Source: Devosia indica
GTDB taxonomy: Bacteria > Pseudomonadota > Alphaproteobacteria > Rhizobiales > Devosiaceae
Reading direction: 5' to 3'
Length of the DNA stretch: 64,000 bases
Assembly (NCBI RefSeq): GCF_003056405.1
Contig: NZ_PYVZ01000009.1
Span: 62,001-126,000 of the forward strand
Below are positions 28,217-39,620 of the stretch, one piece after another (the stretch's first letter is position 1; each line of letters begins with the position of its first letter). A program made the translations under genes and the position numbers. The notes under the pieces were generated by a model, which made no database searches, was not told the DNA's origin, and saw only the letters and a list, made by a program, of their open reading frames with translations.

Positions 28217-30298
28217 CTAGAACTCACTCCAGTCCGGCTCAAGCGCGGCGTTTCCCTGTGCCAGATAGGCCGCTCCGGCGGTCTGCATGCGCGCCTTGGC
28301 ACTGGGCGCTTCTGGCTTCACTGCAGCCTTCGGCAGGCTCGGCGCGACCGTCTCACCGACATGAAACACATCAACGATCCAGTCGAGCTGGGTGGCCTGC
28401 GCCTCGGTCTGCTCGATCGCCGCATTCATCTCCTCGACCAGCGCGGCATTGTGCTGGGTCATCTCGTCCATGGTGCGCACCGCCGTATTGACCTCCTCGA
28501 TGGACGAGGCCTGTTCGCGGCTTTCATTGGCGATCGAGTGCATCAGATCATTCGAGGTACGCGCCGCTTCAAGAATGGCAGTGAGCTTGGCCGCTGCGTC
28601 GGCCACCAGGCGCGATCCACCCCTGACCTCGTCGGCGCTCTGCTCGATCAGCGTCTTGACCTCGCTTGAGGCCTGTGCCGCGCTCTGCGCCAGGCGCCGC
28701 ACTTCCACGGCCACAACGGCAAAGCCCTTGCCCGCTTCGCCCGCCCGCGCCGCTTCCACCGAGGCATTGAGGGCCAGCAGATTGGTCTGGAAGGCGATGT
28801 CGTCGATCATCCCGATAATATTGGAGATCTTGCCCGAGGAGGTGGTGATCCGCTCCATGGCATCGGTCGCCTGGGCCATCACCTGCCCGCCATCCTCGGC
28901 GGTCTGGGTAACCTGGGCCGCACTGCGGCTGGCATCCTGGGCCCGCCCGGCATTGGTGAGGACGGTGGCGGCAAGCTGCTCCATGGCCGCCGAGGTTTCC
29001 TCAATGGTCGCCGCCTGCTTGGTGGTGCGTTCCGAGAGGTCATTGGCGCCCGAAAGGATTTCGCTGGTGGCAGTCTTGAGCGTGCCCGACGTGGCGCGCA
29101 ACTGCCCCACCACTTCGCTCAGCTTGTCGGCCACCGCATTGGTGTCATCCTTGAGCCGCGCCAGCGCGCCCTCATAGTCTCCCTCCATGCGACGGGTGAG
29201 ATCGGTATTGGCCATGGCACCGAGGACCGAACCAACTTCGGTCACGCCGCGATCAACGGTGGAGACCAGATTGTTGACGCTCGACGCCAGCACATTGAGC
29301 TCCTCATCCGGGAACTGGGTGGCGACGCGCCTGCCGAAATCGCCAGCCACGGCAGCATCGACCACCGCGCCAAAGGCACCCTGCAATTCGGTCATCATCT
29401 GGCGGCGGTTTTCTTCATCGGCAACGATGCGCGCCGCCTCGGCCTCGGTCATTTCGCTGACACGCAGGCCATTCTCGCGGAACACTTCCACCGCGCGGGC
29501 CATGCTGCCCACTTCATTACCCAGGTCGCGATAGGGCACATCGGTGTCATAGGCGCCTTCGGCAATCGAGCCCATGGCATTGGCAATACGCGGAATGGGG
29601 CGGATGATGACCAGGCTCACCGCATAGCCGATACCGGCCAGCACCAGCCCGGTGACCAGGGCGATCACGGCCAGAAACCCCATCATGTCGGTGACCGATT
29701 GCTCGATGGTCGCCACCGTCTCGCCGACAAACAGCGCACCGGCCAGTGCCCCATCCTCCCGGTTGACAGGGAAATAGGCCGAATAATAGCTCTGCCCTGC
29801 AAGTTCTTCCTCGCCGAACCAGCCTTCGCCCGCGCTCAGCGCCGCCTGCACCGGCCCCGCGGGATCAATGACGCGGCCCTTCAGGCTCTCCCCGTCTGCG
29901 TCGTGCAGCGTGGTGGTGTTGTTGACCAGTTCGCCACTGTCCTTGTCGGTGATGTAGATCGCAGTCTCGGCCCCGGTGACGCGCGCAATGCCGTCGACCA
30001 GCTCGGTATCGAAAAAGGGCAGCAGCGCCCAGCCGGTCACCTGGCTCATGGCGCCGTCCTCGGTCCAGTGGACCACCGTGCCGCCCTTGTTGTTGGTGGC
30101 CGCGGCAAAGATGGTCGCCGCCGTCTTGAGATTGGTCTCCTGCCGGTCCCGCCCCTGTTGCATCATCGTGGAGGAGAAGCTGAGATAGACCGCCGTGGCC
30201 ACCACGCCGATAGAGACCACGATGGCCGCCATCACCAGACCCGAAATCTGGAATCGCAGACTCAGACGACCGAACAGACGAGAACCCAACCCAAACAT
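28217..30298 (-). CDS. Membrane chemoreceptor, Cache_3-Cache_2-type sensor (copy B)
   Basis: A 693-residue receptor with helices near 17-38 and 190-215. The periplasmic sensor has [20 protein letters not shown] and [11 protein letters not shown], matching the sensors on either side. HAMP and the linker [14 protein letters not shown] precede a signalling domain with [20 protein letters not shown]. It ends EPDWSEF. ATG 30298 is preferred to the TTG at 30310; GGGGGC lies just ahead. A 139-base block near the 3' end (28387-28525) is identical to one in the next gene (30697-30835), a sign of recent duplication or gene conversion. Confidence 0.93.
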   Translation of the reverse strand: MFGLGSRLFGRLSLRFQISGLVMAAIVVSIGVVATAVYLSFSSTMMQQGRDRQETNLKTAATIFAAATNNKGGTVVHWTEDGAMSQVTGWALLPFFDTELVDGIARVTGAETAIYITDKDSGELVNNTTTLHDADGESLKGRVIDPAGPVQAALSAGEGWFGEEELAGQSYYSAYFPVNREDGALAGALFVGETVATIEQSVTDMMGFLAVIALVTGLVLAGIGYAVSLVIIRPIPRIANAMGSIAEGAYDTDVPYRDLGNEVGSMARAVEVFRENGLRVSEMTEAEAARIVADEENRRQMMTELQGAFGAVVDAAVAGDFGRRVATQFPDEELNVLASSVNNLVSTVDRGVTEVGSVLGAMANTDLTRRMEGDYEGALARLKDDTNAVADKLSEVVGQLRATSGTLKTATSEILSGANDLSERTTKQAATIEETSAAMEQLAATVLTNAGRAQDASRSAAQVTQTAEDGGQVMAQATDAMERITTSSGKISNIIGMIDDIAFQTNLLALNASVEAARAGEAGKGFAVVAVEVRRLAQSAAQASSEVKTLIEQSADEVRGGSRLVADAAAKLTAILEAARTSNDLMHSIANESREQASSIEEVNTAVRTMDEMTQHNAALVEEMNAAIEQTEAQATQLDWIVDVFHVGETVAPSLPKAAVKPEAPSAKARMQTAGAAYLAQGNAALEPDWSEF

Positions 30299-30511
30299 GC
30301 TTGCCCCCAAGCGTTACACCTTGGGGCCAGCATAGGAGCTTCAAATTTAATCAAGTATTACAGCAACTTAGTTAGTACGCATTTTCATTTTGCGGGTCCC
30401 GCACTGTAAATATTCCGCTCAAACGACCCGATAATGCCGCTCCTTTACAGCCTTGGCGGGCATTTTCAGAAAAGCCACCCCATTCTGACGCCTGTTCCGC
30501 GCGGCGGCTGG

Positions 30512-32596
30512 CTAGAATTCGTTCCAATCGGCATCGATTGCGGCATTGCCCTGGCTGAGATAGGTGCGGCTCGCCGCCTTGAGGCGGGGGCCAGGCGTGG
30601 GAACCCGGGGCGTGTCCGCGACGGCCACCGGATCGGCGGCGCGCAGGGGGGCATCCGCCTGTGCGTCCACCTGGAACACATCAACGATCCGGTCAAGCTG
30701 GGTGGCCTGCGCCTCGGTCTGCTCGATCGCCGCATTCATCTCCTCGACCAGCGCGGCATTGTGCTGGGTCATCTCGTCCATGGTGCGCACCGCCGTATTG
30801 ACCTCCTCGATGGACGAGGCCTGTTCGCGGCTTTCCGAAGCGATGGAATGCATCAATTCGTTCGACGCGCGGGCCGCCTCGAGAATGGCGTCGAGCTTGG
30901 TGGCGGCATCGGCCACCAGGCGCGAGCCACCCTTGACCTCGTCGGCACTCTGCTCGATCAGCACTTTTACCTCGCTCGAGGCCTGCGCCGCAGATTGTGC
31001 CAGGCGCCGCACTTCCACGGCCACAACGGCAAAGCCCTTGCCGGCCTCGCCGGCCCGCGCTGCTTCGACAGACGCATTCAAGGCAAGCAGATTGGTCTGG
31101 AACGCGATGTCGTCGATCATGCCGATAATGTTGGAGATCTTGCCCGAAGAGCTGGTGATCTTCTCCATGGCGCCGGTGGCATCGGCCATCACCTGACCAC
31201 CTTCTTCTGCCGTGCGCGTGACCACGCTGGAGCGCTGGCTGGCATCCTGCGCCCGTTCCGCATTGCTAAGCACGGTCGTAGCCAACTGTTCCATGGCCGC
31301 AGAGGTTTGCTCGATGGTCGCCGCCTGCTTGGTGGTGCGTTCCGAGAGGTCATTGGCGCCCGAAAGGATTTCACTGGTGGCGGTCTTGAGGGCCCCCGAC
31401 GTGGCGCGCAATTGCCCCACCACGTCGCTGAGCTTTTCGGCCACCGCATTGGTGTCAGATTTGAGCTGCGCCAGCGCGCCCTCATAGTCTCCCTGCATGC
31501 GGCGGGTCAGATCGGTATTGGCCAGGGCGCCAAGCACCGAACCGACTTCGCTGACGCCGCGCTCGAAAGTCGCCACCAGATTGTTGACGCTGCTGGAAAG
31601 CGCGTTGAGTTCGGGATCGGGGAATTCCACATTGACGCGACGGCCAAAATCGCCGGCGGCGGCGGCATCGACCACCACGCCAAAGGCATCCTGCAATTCG
31701 CCCATCATGCGCTGGCGGTCTTCCTGGTCTGCCACGATCCGTGCCGCTTCGGCCTCGGTCATCTGGCTGACCCGCTGGCCGTTCTCGCGGAACACTTCGA
31801 CGGCGCGCGCCATGGCGCCGATCTCATTGCCGCGCTCGACAAAGGGGACCTCGACCGCAAAATCGCCTGCGGCAATGGCATCCATGGTTTGCGCCAGCCT
31901 GGGAATGGGCCGGGTCAACAGGCGCGAGGCCAGAAGCCCGATTACGCCCATTATCACCAGCAGCACGCCGGCCATTGCAGCCAGTCCCGGCAAGGCTGCA
32001 TTGGCAGCCGCATCGGCCAGGGCCACGTCCTTGCCAACCCAGAAAGCGCCGAGCAAGGTGCCATCGAGCTTGTAGATCGGATAGGCCGCTGCATTGTAGG
32101 TCGTGCCCTCTACCCTCATCTCCCCATGATAGGCTTCGCCCGATGCCAGGGTGGTGGCGGCCGGACTATCCGGGTCGAGCACGAAGTCGGTGATCCGCTC
32201 GCCTTCGGCCTCGGCCTCGAAACTGGTCGACTTGGCGATGAACTGCCCGGCCTCGTCGAGACTGAACACGATGGTTTCGCCGCCGGTGACCCGGGTCACC
32301 GAGTCCACCGCGCCAGTGTCGTAGAAGTTCGGGATGGAATAGGTGGTAAAGCTGACAATGCTGCCATCGTCCTCCGACCAGGTCAGCACAGAACCGGACA
32401 GCCGTTTTTCGTAGACCGTCGCAGCCGTCTTGAGATCGGCATCCTGCTGGGCAATTGCCTGACCCACGGCCTGCCCGCGCAGGCTGAGATAGGTGCTTGC
32501 GCTATAAGCAAGGATGGTCACCATGATGCTGGTCAGCAGCAAGGCGGCAATGGCTGTGGTCATGCGCATATGGCGCCAGCCCGTCAGAAATTTCAT
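30512..32596 (-). CDS. Membrane chemoreceptor, Cache_3-Cache_2-type sensor (copy C)
   Basis: A 694-residue receptor starting at the ATG 32596 behind a strong GGGAGGGG site. Helices lie near 14-35 and 190-215. The sensor shows [20 protein letters not shown] and [12 protein letters not shown], the same fold as copies A and B. The cytoplasmic part has [18 protein letters not shown] and the tip [20 protein letters not shown]. It ends DADWNEF. It is closest to copy B in the signalling half, while the sensor halves differ, as expected when ligand range diversifies over a fixed output module. Confidence 0.93.
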   Translation of the reverse strand: MKFLTGWRHMRMTTAIAALLLTSIMVTILAYSASTYLSLRGQAVGQAIAQQDADLKTAATVYEKRLSGSVLTWSEDDGSIVSFTTYSIPNFYDTGAVDSVTRVTGGETIVFSLDEAGQFIAKSTSFEAEAEGERITDFVLDPDSPAATTLASGEAYHGEMRVEGTTYNAAAYPIYKLDGTLLGAFWVGKDVALADAAANAALPGLAAMAGVLLVIMGVIGLLASRLLTRPIPRLAQTMDAIAAGDFAVEVPFVERGNEIGAMARAVEVFRENGQRVSQMTEAEAARIVADQEDRQRMMGELQDAFGVVVDAAAAGDFGRRVNVEFPDPELNALSSSVNNLVATFERGVSEVGSVLGALANTDLTRRMQGDYEGALAQLKSDTNAVAEKLSDVVGQLRATSGALKTATSEILSGANDLSERTTKQAATIEQTSAAMEQLATTVLSNAERAQDASQRSSVVTRTAEEGGQVMADATGAMEKITSSSGKISNIIGMIDDIAFQTNLLALNASVEAARAGEAGKGFAVVAVEVRRLAQSAAQASSEVKVLIEQSADEVKGGSRLVADAATKLDAILEAARASNELMHSIASESREQASSIEEVNTAVRTMDEMTQHNAALVEEMNAAIEQTEAQATQLDRIVDVFQVDAQADAPLRAADPVAVADTPRVPTPGPRLKAASRTYLSQGNAAIDADWNEF

Positions 32597-32702
32597 GGTT
32601 CCCCTCCCAACCCGATGCCGGGCCGCTCTGGCCTGGCTGCCAGAGGCTACCCTGTCGGGACTTAACGATAAGTTGATCTTGTATGGTAGTCGTCCGAACC
32701 TG

Positions 32703-32728
32703 AAAAAGGGCGCCGCCAAGCGCCCTTT
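32703..32728 (-). terminator. Terminator of the large Cache receptor gene
   Basis: AAAGGGCG (32705-32712) pairs perfectly with CGCCCTTT (32721-32728) around eight bases. On the - strand the stem is followed by TTTTT, 13 bases past the stop at 32741. Confidence 0.75.
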
Positions 32729-32740
32729 CTCAAAGCTGGA

Positions 32741-35269
32741 TCAGAACTCGCTCCACTCGGTATCGAGCGCCGCATTACCCTTGCTCAAATAGGACTTCGC
32801 GGCGGTGCTCAACTTGGCCTGCAAGCCACGCGCTCCCTGGGCAATGGCTTTGACCGGGCCTTTCGGCTCTGCGGGAGCCGAGATGCCAGGCGCCGCATTG
32901 CGCTGTTCGAGGGCAAAGATGTCAACGATGCGGTCAAGCTGGGTGGCTTGCGCCTCGGTCTGCTCGATCGAGGCGTTCATCTCCTCGACCAGCGCCGCAT
33001 TGTGCTGGGTCATCTCATCCATGGTGCGGACCGCCGTGTTGACCTCGTCGATGGAGGCGGCCTGTTCCCGGCTTTCCCGGGCGATATTGTTCATCATTTC
33101 GCTCGAGGAACGAGCCGAGGTGAGGATTTCTTCCAGCCGGCCGGCGGCCTCGGCCACCAGTTTGGAGCCGCCCTTGACCTCGTCAGCGCTCTGCTCGATC
33201 AGCGCCTTGACGTCGCTCGAAGCCTGCGCCGCGCTCTGGGCCAGGCGCCGTACTTCCACGGCCACCACCGCAAAGCCCTTGCCGGCCTCTCCGGCGCGCG
33301 CTGCTTCCACCGAGGCATTGAGCGCCAAGAGATTGGTCTGGAACGCGATGTCGTCGATCAGCCCGATAATGTTGGAAATCTTGGCCGAGGACTGGGTGAT
33401 CCGTTCCATGGCCGCGGTGGCCTGGCCCATGACCTGGCCGCCTTCTTCGGCGGTATGGGTCACCCCGGTGGCAACACCCGACGCCTGCTTGGCGCGTTCG
33501 GCATTGCTCAGCACGGTGGCGGCAAGCTGTTCCATGGCGGCCGAGGTTTCCTCGATGGTCGCCGCCTGCTTGGTGGTGCGTTCCGAGAGATCATTGGCGC
33601 CCGAGAGAATTTCCCCGGTGGCGGTCTTGAGGGTGCGCGAGGTGTCGCGCAACTGGCCCACAATATCGGTGAGCTTGTCGGCCACCGCATTGGTGTCGGC
33701 CTTGAGGCGGGCAAATGAGCCCTGATAATCGCCCTGCATGCGCTGGGTGAGATCGGTATTGGCCAGCGCCGAAAGCACCGTGCCGGTTTCGCTGACGCCC
33801 CGGTCGACCGTCTCGACCAGCCCGTTGACCGAGCGGGCCAGCGTATTGAGTTCGTCATCGGGAAATTCGGCCGTCACGCGCTGCGAGAAATCCCCGGCAA
33901 TGGCGGCGTCGACCACCTGGCCAAAGGCCCGCTGCAAATCCTGCATCATCGCGGCACGCTCGGCCTGGCTGGCCACGATCCGGGCGGCCTCGGCCTCGGT
34001 CATCTCGTTGACCTTGAGCGCGTTTTCACGGAACACCTCGACGGCCCGGGCCATGGCACCGATCTCGTCGGCCCGGCGCGCACCCTTGACGTCGACCTCC
34101 AGATTCCCCCCCGCCAGCGCGTCCATGGTGTCGGTCAGGCGCGAAATCGGCTTGCTGATCGAGCGGGCAAAGAAGAAGCCGGCGACCGCCGCGATGGCGA
34201 GGAGAATCCCGCCCACAAGCAAGGTCATATTGCGCATCTGCACCACAGCGGCAAAGGCCTCGTCTTCCGGCTGGACGGCGGCAATCGCCCAGGTGACGTC
34301 ATGCACGCTCACCGGCTGGGCCCGCACCACCATCGGCGCGCCGCGATAATCGGTGCTCAGGCCTTCCCCGGTCTCGCCGGCAAAGGCCCCGGCAATGACA
34401 TCGGAAGTGAGGCTGGTGGCCAGCACATCGGCTTGCTCAGTGCGCGGGGATTCAGAGCGCAGCAGGCCATCCTGGCCCACCACCACCACTTCACCACTCC
34501 GGCCCAGCCCCGAAAGGCCGGACACAGCGGTGCTCATCACCTCCGGCGAGATCGCCAGCACCATCACGCCGGTGCTCTCATCGTTGCTGAAGACCGGCAT
34601 GGCCATGAAGCTTTCCGGCGTCGCGGTGGGGCCATAGAGTGAAAAGTCCACAAAGGCGGCCTCGCCCGGGCCCAGATCCCTGGCCGCAGCGAAGGCCTGG
34701 CCAAGGCCCGAAGCCGCTGCGGTCGCGTCGTTGACGACGTTGGTGGCGAAATCAGTGTTCTTGGCGACCGAATAAACCACGTCACCAGCCGCGGAAATCA
34801 TCAGCACATCGGTATAACCGCGCTCGAGCATGAGCGTGCGGAAACCGGGATGATAGCGCTTGTGCACCGGATCATAGCTGGCCCCCATGATGCCGACGCT
34901 ATCAACCGCCGCGCGATCCTCGGGATTGGGGCTGTCGGTCACATAGGCCTTCTGCAACTGCGCTGCGGCCCGCTCCTTGAGCCCCATGCGCAACTCGTCC
35001 AGCGAACGGGTCATGTTCTGCATGGCCGTCACGGTATCGGAGCGCTGCACGAAAAGCCGCAGATCGACCTCGGCACTGGAATAATAGTCGCTGACCAGTG
35101 CACTGGCCGTGTTGAGCGAGGCCTGCATGGACTGGTCGCGCTGTTCCTGCACGGTCCCCAGGCCGATCAGATAGCTCGCAATACCCACGCCGGCGCTGAC
35201 AATCAGCGCCGACCCCACCAGGGCCAGCGGCAATTTCTGGGCAATCCTGAGCTGCGGAATGAATTTCAT
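32741..35269 (-). CDS. Membrane chemoreceptor with large double-Cache sensor
   Basis: An 842-residue receptor and the first of the receptor row downstream of cheY. Helix 1 lies near 13-38 ([19 protein letters not shown]) and helix 2 near 345-368 ([20 protein letters not shown]). Between them about 300 residues form a dCache-type sensor ([51 protein letters not shown]). HAMP and the shared linker [13 protein letters not shown] lead to the tip [20 protein letters not shown]. The tail is DTEWSEF. The ATG at 35269 has GGAG upstream. Confidence 0.94.
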   Translation of the reverse strand: MKFIPQLRIAQKLPLALVGSALIVSAGVGIASYLIGLGTVQEQRDQSMQASLNTASALVSDYYSSAEVDLRLFVQRSDTVTAMQNMTRSLDELRMGLKERAAAQLQKAYVTDSPNPEDRAAVDSVGIMGASYDPVHKRYHPGFRTLMLERGYTDVLMISAAGDVVYSVAKNTDFATNVVNDATAAASGLGQAFAAARDLGPGEAAFVDFSLYGPTATPESFMAMPVFSNDESTGVMVLAISPEVMSTAVSGLSGLGRSGEVVVVGQDGLLRSESPRTEQADVLATSLTSDVIAGAFAGETGEGLSTDYRGAPMVVRAQPVSVHDVTWAIAAVQPEDEAFAAVVQMRNMTLLVGGILLAIAAVAGFFFARSISKPISRLTDTMDALAGGNLEVDVKGARRADEIGAMARAVEVFRENALKVNEMTEAEAARIVASQAERAAMMQDLQRAFGQVVDAAIAGDFSQRVTAEFPDDELNTLARSVNGLVETVDRGVSETGTVLSALANTDLTQRMQGDYQGSFARLKADTNAVADKLTDIVGQLRDTSRTLKTATGEILSGANDLSERTTKQAATIEETSAAMEQLAATVLSNAERAKQASGVATGVTHTAEEGGQVMGQATAAMERITQSSAKISNIIGLIDDIAFQTNLLALNASVEAARAGEAGKGFAVVAVEVRRLAQSAAQASSDVKALIEQSADEVKGGSKLVAEAAGRLEEILTSARSSSEMMNNIARESREQAASIDEVNTAVRTMDEMTQHNAALVEEMNASIEQTEAQATQLDRIVDIFALEQRNAAPGISAPAEPKGPVKAIAQGARGLQAKLSTAAKSYLSKGNAALDTEWSEF

Positions 35270-35456
35270 TATGATTTGCTCCCCCTACGGCGACTGCTCC
35301 TCCAGGTCAGCAACGAGCCGGGCGGCCCCTGCGCAGGCAGTCACGCAACGCGAACGCGTTGTCATGGAAACGATACCGGCACAGGCTTAATCACTTCTTA
35401 CGGACAAGTGCGGATCGCCCAATTATTAGGCAAATGCTTGTCAGGGAAGCATTTTC

Positions 35457-35498
35457 CAAAAAAAGCACAACGCCCCCGCTGCGACAGCGGAGGCGTTG
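35457..35498 (-). terminator. Strong terminator after cheY
   Basis: CAACGCC and CCGCTG (35468-35481) pair with CAGCGG and GGCGTTG (35485-35498), leaving one C-A mismatch and a three-base loop. On the - strand a run of seven T follows (35464-35458). It ends the che transcript 23 bases past cheY and separates it from the receptor genes. Confidence 0.88.
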
Positions 35499-35521
35499 CC
35501 GGGTTCCAGAGGCGCGACCGA

Positions 35522-35911
35522 TCAAGTCAGCGCGCCGATCACCGCCTCGATCCGCTTCTTCATTGTCGACGCATCAAACGGCTTGATGATGTAATTGTTC
35601 ACGCCAAAGGAAATGGCTTCCTTGACCTGTTCCTTGTCCGAGCGGCCCGTCGCCATGATGAAGGGCATGGCCTGTGTTCGGGGATGCTTGCGGATCACCT
35701 TGAGCAGGGTCAGCCCGTCAATATCTTCCATGTTCCAGTCGGAAATGATCAGATCGACATTGGACTTTTCAAGCTTGCCCAGGGCATCGCGCCCGGATTT
35801 GGCTTCGATGATGTCCTTGAACCCGAGCTGGGTCAGGATGTACTTACAGATCCCGCGCATGGACTGCTGGTCATCAACGATCAGGACGCTCACAGCGCTC
35901 GCTTTTGGCAT
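35522..35911 (-). CDS. cheY: CheY-type single-domain response regulator
   Basis: A 129-residue receiver domain protein. The acidic pair is in LIVDDQQSM, the phospho-acceptor Asp in DLIISDWNMEDIDG, the Thr in MATGRSD and the Lys in NNYIIKPF. It passes the CheA signal to the flagellar motor or acts as a phosphate sink, as one of several CheYs in this group does. The start is ATG 35911; a longer frame upstream has no better site. It follows cheB after 112 bases and is the last gene before a strong terminator. Confidence 0.92.
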   Translation of the reverse strand: MPKASAVSVLIVDDQQSMRGICKYILTQLGFKDIIEAKSGRDALGKLEKSNVDLIISDWNMEDIDGLTLLKVIRKHPRTQAMPFIMATGRSDKEQVKEAISFGVNNYIIKPFDASTMKKRIEAVIGALT

Positions 35912-36023
35912 GGTTGTTCTTACCTCTACGCGCCTGCGGCCTTCGGGCCGCACTTGACTCAAACTCTATGGGTCAAGCGTTACAATTCTCTCAACTGCGC
36001 CATTGGCATTCTCGCTTGACCGT

Positions 36024-37085
36024 TCACGCGGCGGATTTGAGCTTGACCAGCGCATTGGCCAGCTTGGCTGCGATCTGTTCCACCGGCGCCTGCTCGACCA
36101 CCGCACCTTCCTCGAAGGCAACGCGCGGCATGCCATAGACCAGTGCCGAAGCCTGGCTCTGCCCCACCGTATAGGCGCCCGCATCGCGCATGAGCTTGAG
36201 GCCCCTGGCACCATCGCGGCCCATGCCGGTCAGGATGGCGCCGACCGCCATCGGCCCGACCGTCCTGGCGACCGACTCGAACAGCACATCGACGCTGGGA
36301 CGGTGCCCGCTTTCCAGCCCCTCCTGACCCAGGCGGCACTTAAGCTGCCCCGAAGAGCGCTCGACCCGCAAATGATAGTCGCCGCGGGCCACATAGGCAT
36401 GGCCCGGCTTGAGCACCATGCGGTCCTCGGCTTCCTGCACGGTCAGCGCGCATAATTCATCCAGCCGCGCGGCAAAGCGACCGGTAAAGCCGGCCGGCAT
36501 GTGCTGGGCAATGACCACCGGCGGACAATCGGCCGGCAGCTCGGACAACACGGCGCGGATCGCTTCCACCCCGCCGGTCGAGGCGCCAATGGCGATCAGC
36601 GCGCCCTCGGGCGCAGCGGCGGTCTTGAGCGGCATCTTGCTGGTCTTGGGAACCTCGGCCCGGCTGGCCGATCGGCCGCGCACATCGGACTTGGCCGCGG
36701 CGCGAATCTTGTCGCGCAGGCCGACACCGAACGCATCGAGCCCGCCGGCAAATTCGGCACTGGGCTTGGCAACGAAGTCGACAGCACCCAGTTCGAGGGC
36801 CAACAGCGTTTCGCTTGCCCCCTTCTTGGTCAGCGTCGACACCATCACCACCGGGGTGGGCCGCAGACGCATCAATTTTTCAAGGAATGCCAGCCCGTTC
36901 ATGTTGGGCATCTCGATATCGAGCGTCACCACATCGGGATCGAGGGTCTTGATCTTCTCGCGCGCATCGATGGGATCGGTGGCGGTACCCACCACATCGA
37001 TATCGCCATCCCGCGTCAGCATGCGGGCGAGAACTTCGCGGATAAGCGCCGAATCGTCGACGACCAGGACCTTGATGCTCATCAT
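36024..37085 (-). CDS. cheB: Chemoreceptor methylesterase/deamidase CheB
   Basis: A 353-residue two-domain protein. The receiver domain has the phospho-Asp near 56 (DVVTLDIEMPNMNG). The C-terminal esterase shows the full catalytic triad: Ser169 in GASTGG, His195 in AQHMP and Asp291 in LTGMGRDG. It removes methyl groups from receptors to adapt the response. The linker between the domains (about 125-160) is long and basic. The ATG at 37085 overlaps the cheR stop by four bases (ATGA), so the pair is translated together. Confidence 0.97.
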   Translation of the reverse strand: MMSIKVLVVDDSALIREVLARMLTRDGDIDVVGTATDPIDAREKIKTLDPDVVTLDIEMPNMNGLAFLEKLMRLRPTPVVMVSTLTKKGASETLLALELGAVDFVAKPSAEFAGGLDAFGVGLRDKIRAAAKSDVRGRSASRAEVPKTSKMPLKTAAAPEGALIAIGASTGGVEAIRAVLSELPADCPPVVIAQHMPAGFTGRFAARLDELCALTVQEAEDRMVLKPGHAYVARGDYHLRVERSSGQLKCRLGQEGLESGHRPSVDVLFESVARTVGPMAVGAILTGMGRDGARGLKLMRDAGAYTVGQSQASALVYGMPRVAFEEGAVVEQAPVEQIAAKLANALVKLKSAA

Positions 37086-37921
37086 GCAGCTCGTTTGTTC
37101 AGTTTTTCACGCGACTGGTAGATCGTCTTGCCCACCAGCCGGAAGCCCTCGCCACCTGAGCCCAGGTTTTCCGAGTGGCCGATGTAAAGGAAGCCTTCAG
37201 GCGCGAGCATCTTGGAAAAGCGTCCAAACATCTCGCCCTGGGTCGGCTTGTCGAAGTAAATCGCCACATTGCGGCAGAAGATGGCGTCGAACGGCCCCTT
37301 CATCGGCCAGGGACCGATCAGATTGAGCGGCTTGAACGCGACCAGTTCGCGGACATTGGCCGGAATGCGGATCGCGCCTGCCGTGCGTTCGAACGGACGC
37401 GCCCGCTCTGCGGAAAGACCATTGAGCTCGGTTTCCGGATAGACCCCGCCCGCCGCCTTGGCCAGCACAGCCGTGTCGATGTCTGTGGCCAGGATCTTGA
37501 AGTCCCAGCGCTTGAGCTCGGGAAAGCCAGTAAGCAGGTCCATGCCGATCGTATAGGGCTCCTGACCTGTCGAGCAGCCGGCCGACCAGATGCGCAGCCG
37601 CGTGCCGCGCGGCCGTTCGGCGATCAGCGTGCCCACATAGTCCCGCAAATGGTCGAAATGGTGATCTTCGCGATAAAACCGCGTCAGATTGGTGGTCAGC
37701 GCATTGACGAAATCCTGCCCGTCCTTCTCCGATCCGCTGCGTTCCAGATAATCGACATAGGCGTCAAAGCTGGGCAATTGCAGCGCGCGCAGGATTTTGG
37801 AGAGCCGGGACACGACCAGCGTGCGCTTGGCATCGCTGAGCGAAATACCGGCAACGGAATAGACCCGTGCCTTGATACGAGCGAACTCCCGCTCGCTGAG
37901 GGCATATTCCCCCTGTTCCAT
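37082..37921 (-). CDS. cheR: Chemoreceptor methyltransferase CheR
   Basis: A 279-residue SAM-dependent methyltransferase adding methyl esters to receptor glutamates. The N-terminal helical domain (FARIKARVYSVAGISL, RLSKILRALQL) precedes TTNLTRFYRE and the SAM motif SAGCSTGQEPY at 113-123. FDAIFCRNVAIYF and LYIGHSE complete the family pattern. The start is the ATG at 37921 with AAGGGTGG upstream; the frame is open further but into the receptor gene. It lies 34 bases after the upstream MCP gene and overlaps cheB by four bases. The W-x-x-F receptor tails in this region are its likely docking sites. Confidence 0.96.
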   Translation of the reverse strand: MEQGEYALSEREFARIKARVYSVAGISLSDAKRTLVVSRLSKILRALQLPSFDAYVDYLERSGSEKDGQDFVNALTTNLTRFYREDHHFDHLRDYVGTLIAERPRGTRLRIWSAGCSTGQEPYTIGMDLLTGFPELKRWDFKILATDIDTAVLAKAAGGVYPETELNGLSAERARPFERTAGAIRIPANVRELVAFKPLNLIGPWPMKGPFDAIFCRNVAIYFDKPTQGEMFGRFSKMLAPEGFLYIGHSENLGSGGEGFRLVGKTIYQSREKLNKRAA

Positions 37922-37955
37922 GCAACCACCCTTTTTGTCCCGGACTTCTTCCGGA

Positions 37956-39506
37956 TTAACTGGCGGCGCGCTGGTCGAACGCGATCTCCTGATCGGCGAT
38001 TTCGACCACCGGCCCTGGCGACGCCAGGGACACCGAACCGGCTCCCTTCGTCTCCCCTTCGGCCGCGATACTGACCGACCCATTGCTTAGATTGCGTAAA
38101 TTCTCTTGCAGTTGGGCGGTGATTTTTTGCAGTCCCCCGGCCTCATCGAGCCCGATCCGCGCCTGCGCCCGCCCTTTGTCGGCGATCACGCGGATATCCT
38201 TGGCGCTGCGATTGGTGACCTGGGCCAGTTGGCGCACCTCATCAGCCACCACAGCAAAGCCCGCCCCCTTCTCGCCGGCGCGCGCCGCTTCCACCGCCGC
38301 GTTGAGCGCCAGAAGATTGGTGCGGAACGAAACATCCTCGATCCCGGCGGTCATGGTGTCGATTTCCCGGGCCATGCGATCGATCTCGCTGACCAGCGTG
38401 CGGGTGCGGCCCGCCGCCTCTTCGGCCTGCCGGGCCAGCGATTGTGCCGTCTCGTTGCGCGTTTTGGCAGCAGCCAGCTCAGCCTCAAGCACCGCCATCT
38501 TCTCAACGCCCGCAGCCAAGGCCGCCCGCGCAGTCTCCGCCGATTTTTCGGTGGCGGCCGCTCGCGCCTCGAACTGGGCCAGCAGATCCTTGACCGAGGC
38601 GAGCCGGGTTTCGAGCGCCACCCGGGCCTGGGCTTCGTCACGCTGCTGCTCATCAAGCCCCGAAAACAGCTCGATCACCATCTGCGCTTCTTCTGCAAGC
38701 GGCAGGTCCTGAACATCGGCGGTCCTGCCATCCATGACGGCGCGCAACTGGTTCACGCCATCGTCCAGCGCCGCCAGGGCCGTGTTGATCTCCCGCAGCA
38801 CGGGCTGGCTGGCCACCGCCTCGTCCTCGAACCGGAAGCCGGTGCGCCCCTGCCGCAGCGCGGCGAGCATCAGGTCAAACCGGTCATCCTCGATGAAATA
38901 GCCCGCTGGCTGCAGTTCAAGCGCATACCGCCCCGATGGCAAGGCCAGGCGCTGGGCGACGAAGCGCCGCTGATCGAGCAGCACCAGCGCTTCCTCGGGC
39001 GCCCCACCACCAGTTTCGAGATAGCCGGCACCAAACAGGCCATCAAGGGTTTCGCCTTCCCTTGCGCCGGGCGCCAGACGCTCCATGCCACGACTTGATG
39101 CCAGGATGACGCCATGCTCGTCGACCACCATGAGTGGCGCCTCGAGCATGCCGATGGCCGCCCGGAAATGATGCGCCTTTTCCAGCCGCTTACCCAGTCG
39201 CGCAACAATGCCGCCAATGGACAAAGCCTCGCCCGAGCGGTCGGACAGGCCCGCTGCCTGAACCACGGCCGCCAGGCGCTGCGCCTCGCGCTGGTCGAAG
39301 AGAAAGCCCCCGACCACGCACCCGGCAATGCCAAGGCCGACAAGGCTTCCAACCGCCGTGAACCAGGTCGCGCCCGGCCCGATCGCCAGCAGCAGCCCGC
39401 CGGCACTTGCGCCCAATAATGTCCAGAGGCCGGATGCGGCCAGCATGAGACGCAATCCCCGGCGGGGGGCACGCGAATCAACACTAAAAACGGCACGGTC
39501 CGACAT
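37956..39506 (-). CDS. MCP-like protein with PAS-like sensor, heading cheRB
   Basis: A 516-residue protein with two short N-terminal helices (about 20-43 and 49-70), a PAS-like segment near 115-215 ([19 protein letters not shown]) and a shortened methyl-accepting domain with [20 protein letters not shown] and [14 protein letters not shown]. It has no W-x-x-F tail. The sequence differs from the receptor row and resembles the dedicated receptor found inside che operons of this order. It lies between cheD and cheR, 34 bases from cheR, so it is part of the che transcript. Its role may be internal or light/redox sensing; that is not decidable here. Confidence 0.88.
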   Translation of the reverse strand: MSDRAVFSVDSRAPRRGLRLMLAASGLWTLLGASAGGLLLAIGPGATWFTAVGSLVGLGIAGCVVGGFLFDQREAQRLAAVVQAAGLSDRSGEALSIGGIVARLGKRLEKAHHFRAAIGMLEAPLMVVDEHGVILASSRGMERLAPGAREGETLDGLFGAGYLETGGGAPEEALVLLDQRRFVAQRLALPSGRYALELQPAGYFIEDDRFDLMLAALRQGRTGFRFEDEAVASQPVLREINTALAALDDGVNQLRAVMDGRTADVQDLPLAEEAQMVIELFSGLDEQQRDEAQARVALETRLASVKDLLAQFEARAAATEKSAETARAALAAGVEKMAVLEAELAAAKTRNETAQSLARQAEEAAGRTRTLVSEIDRMAREIDTMTAGIEDVSFRTNLLALNAAVEAARAGEKGAGFAVVADEVRQLAQVTNRSAKDIRVIADKGRAQARIGLDEAGGLQKITAQLQENLRNLSNGSVSIAAEGETKGAGSVSLASPGPVVEIADQEIAFDQRAAS

Positions 39507-39620
39507 GGCCGGACCCTATCCGAATAATGGTTAATCAAATCTATAAAGGCTGGCGCGACGGTAAGACTTTCGTAAGCCCGACTTGTCCGCGCCAAGAAGC
39601 GCCCAAGAAAAGGCCGGCAA

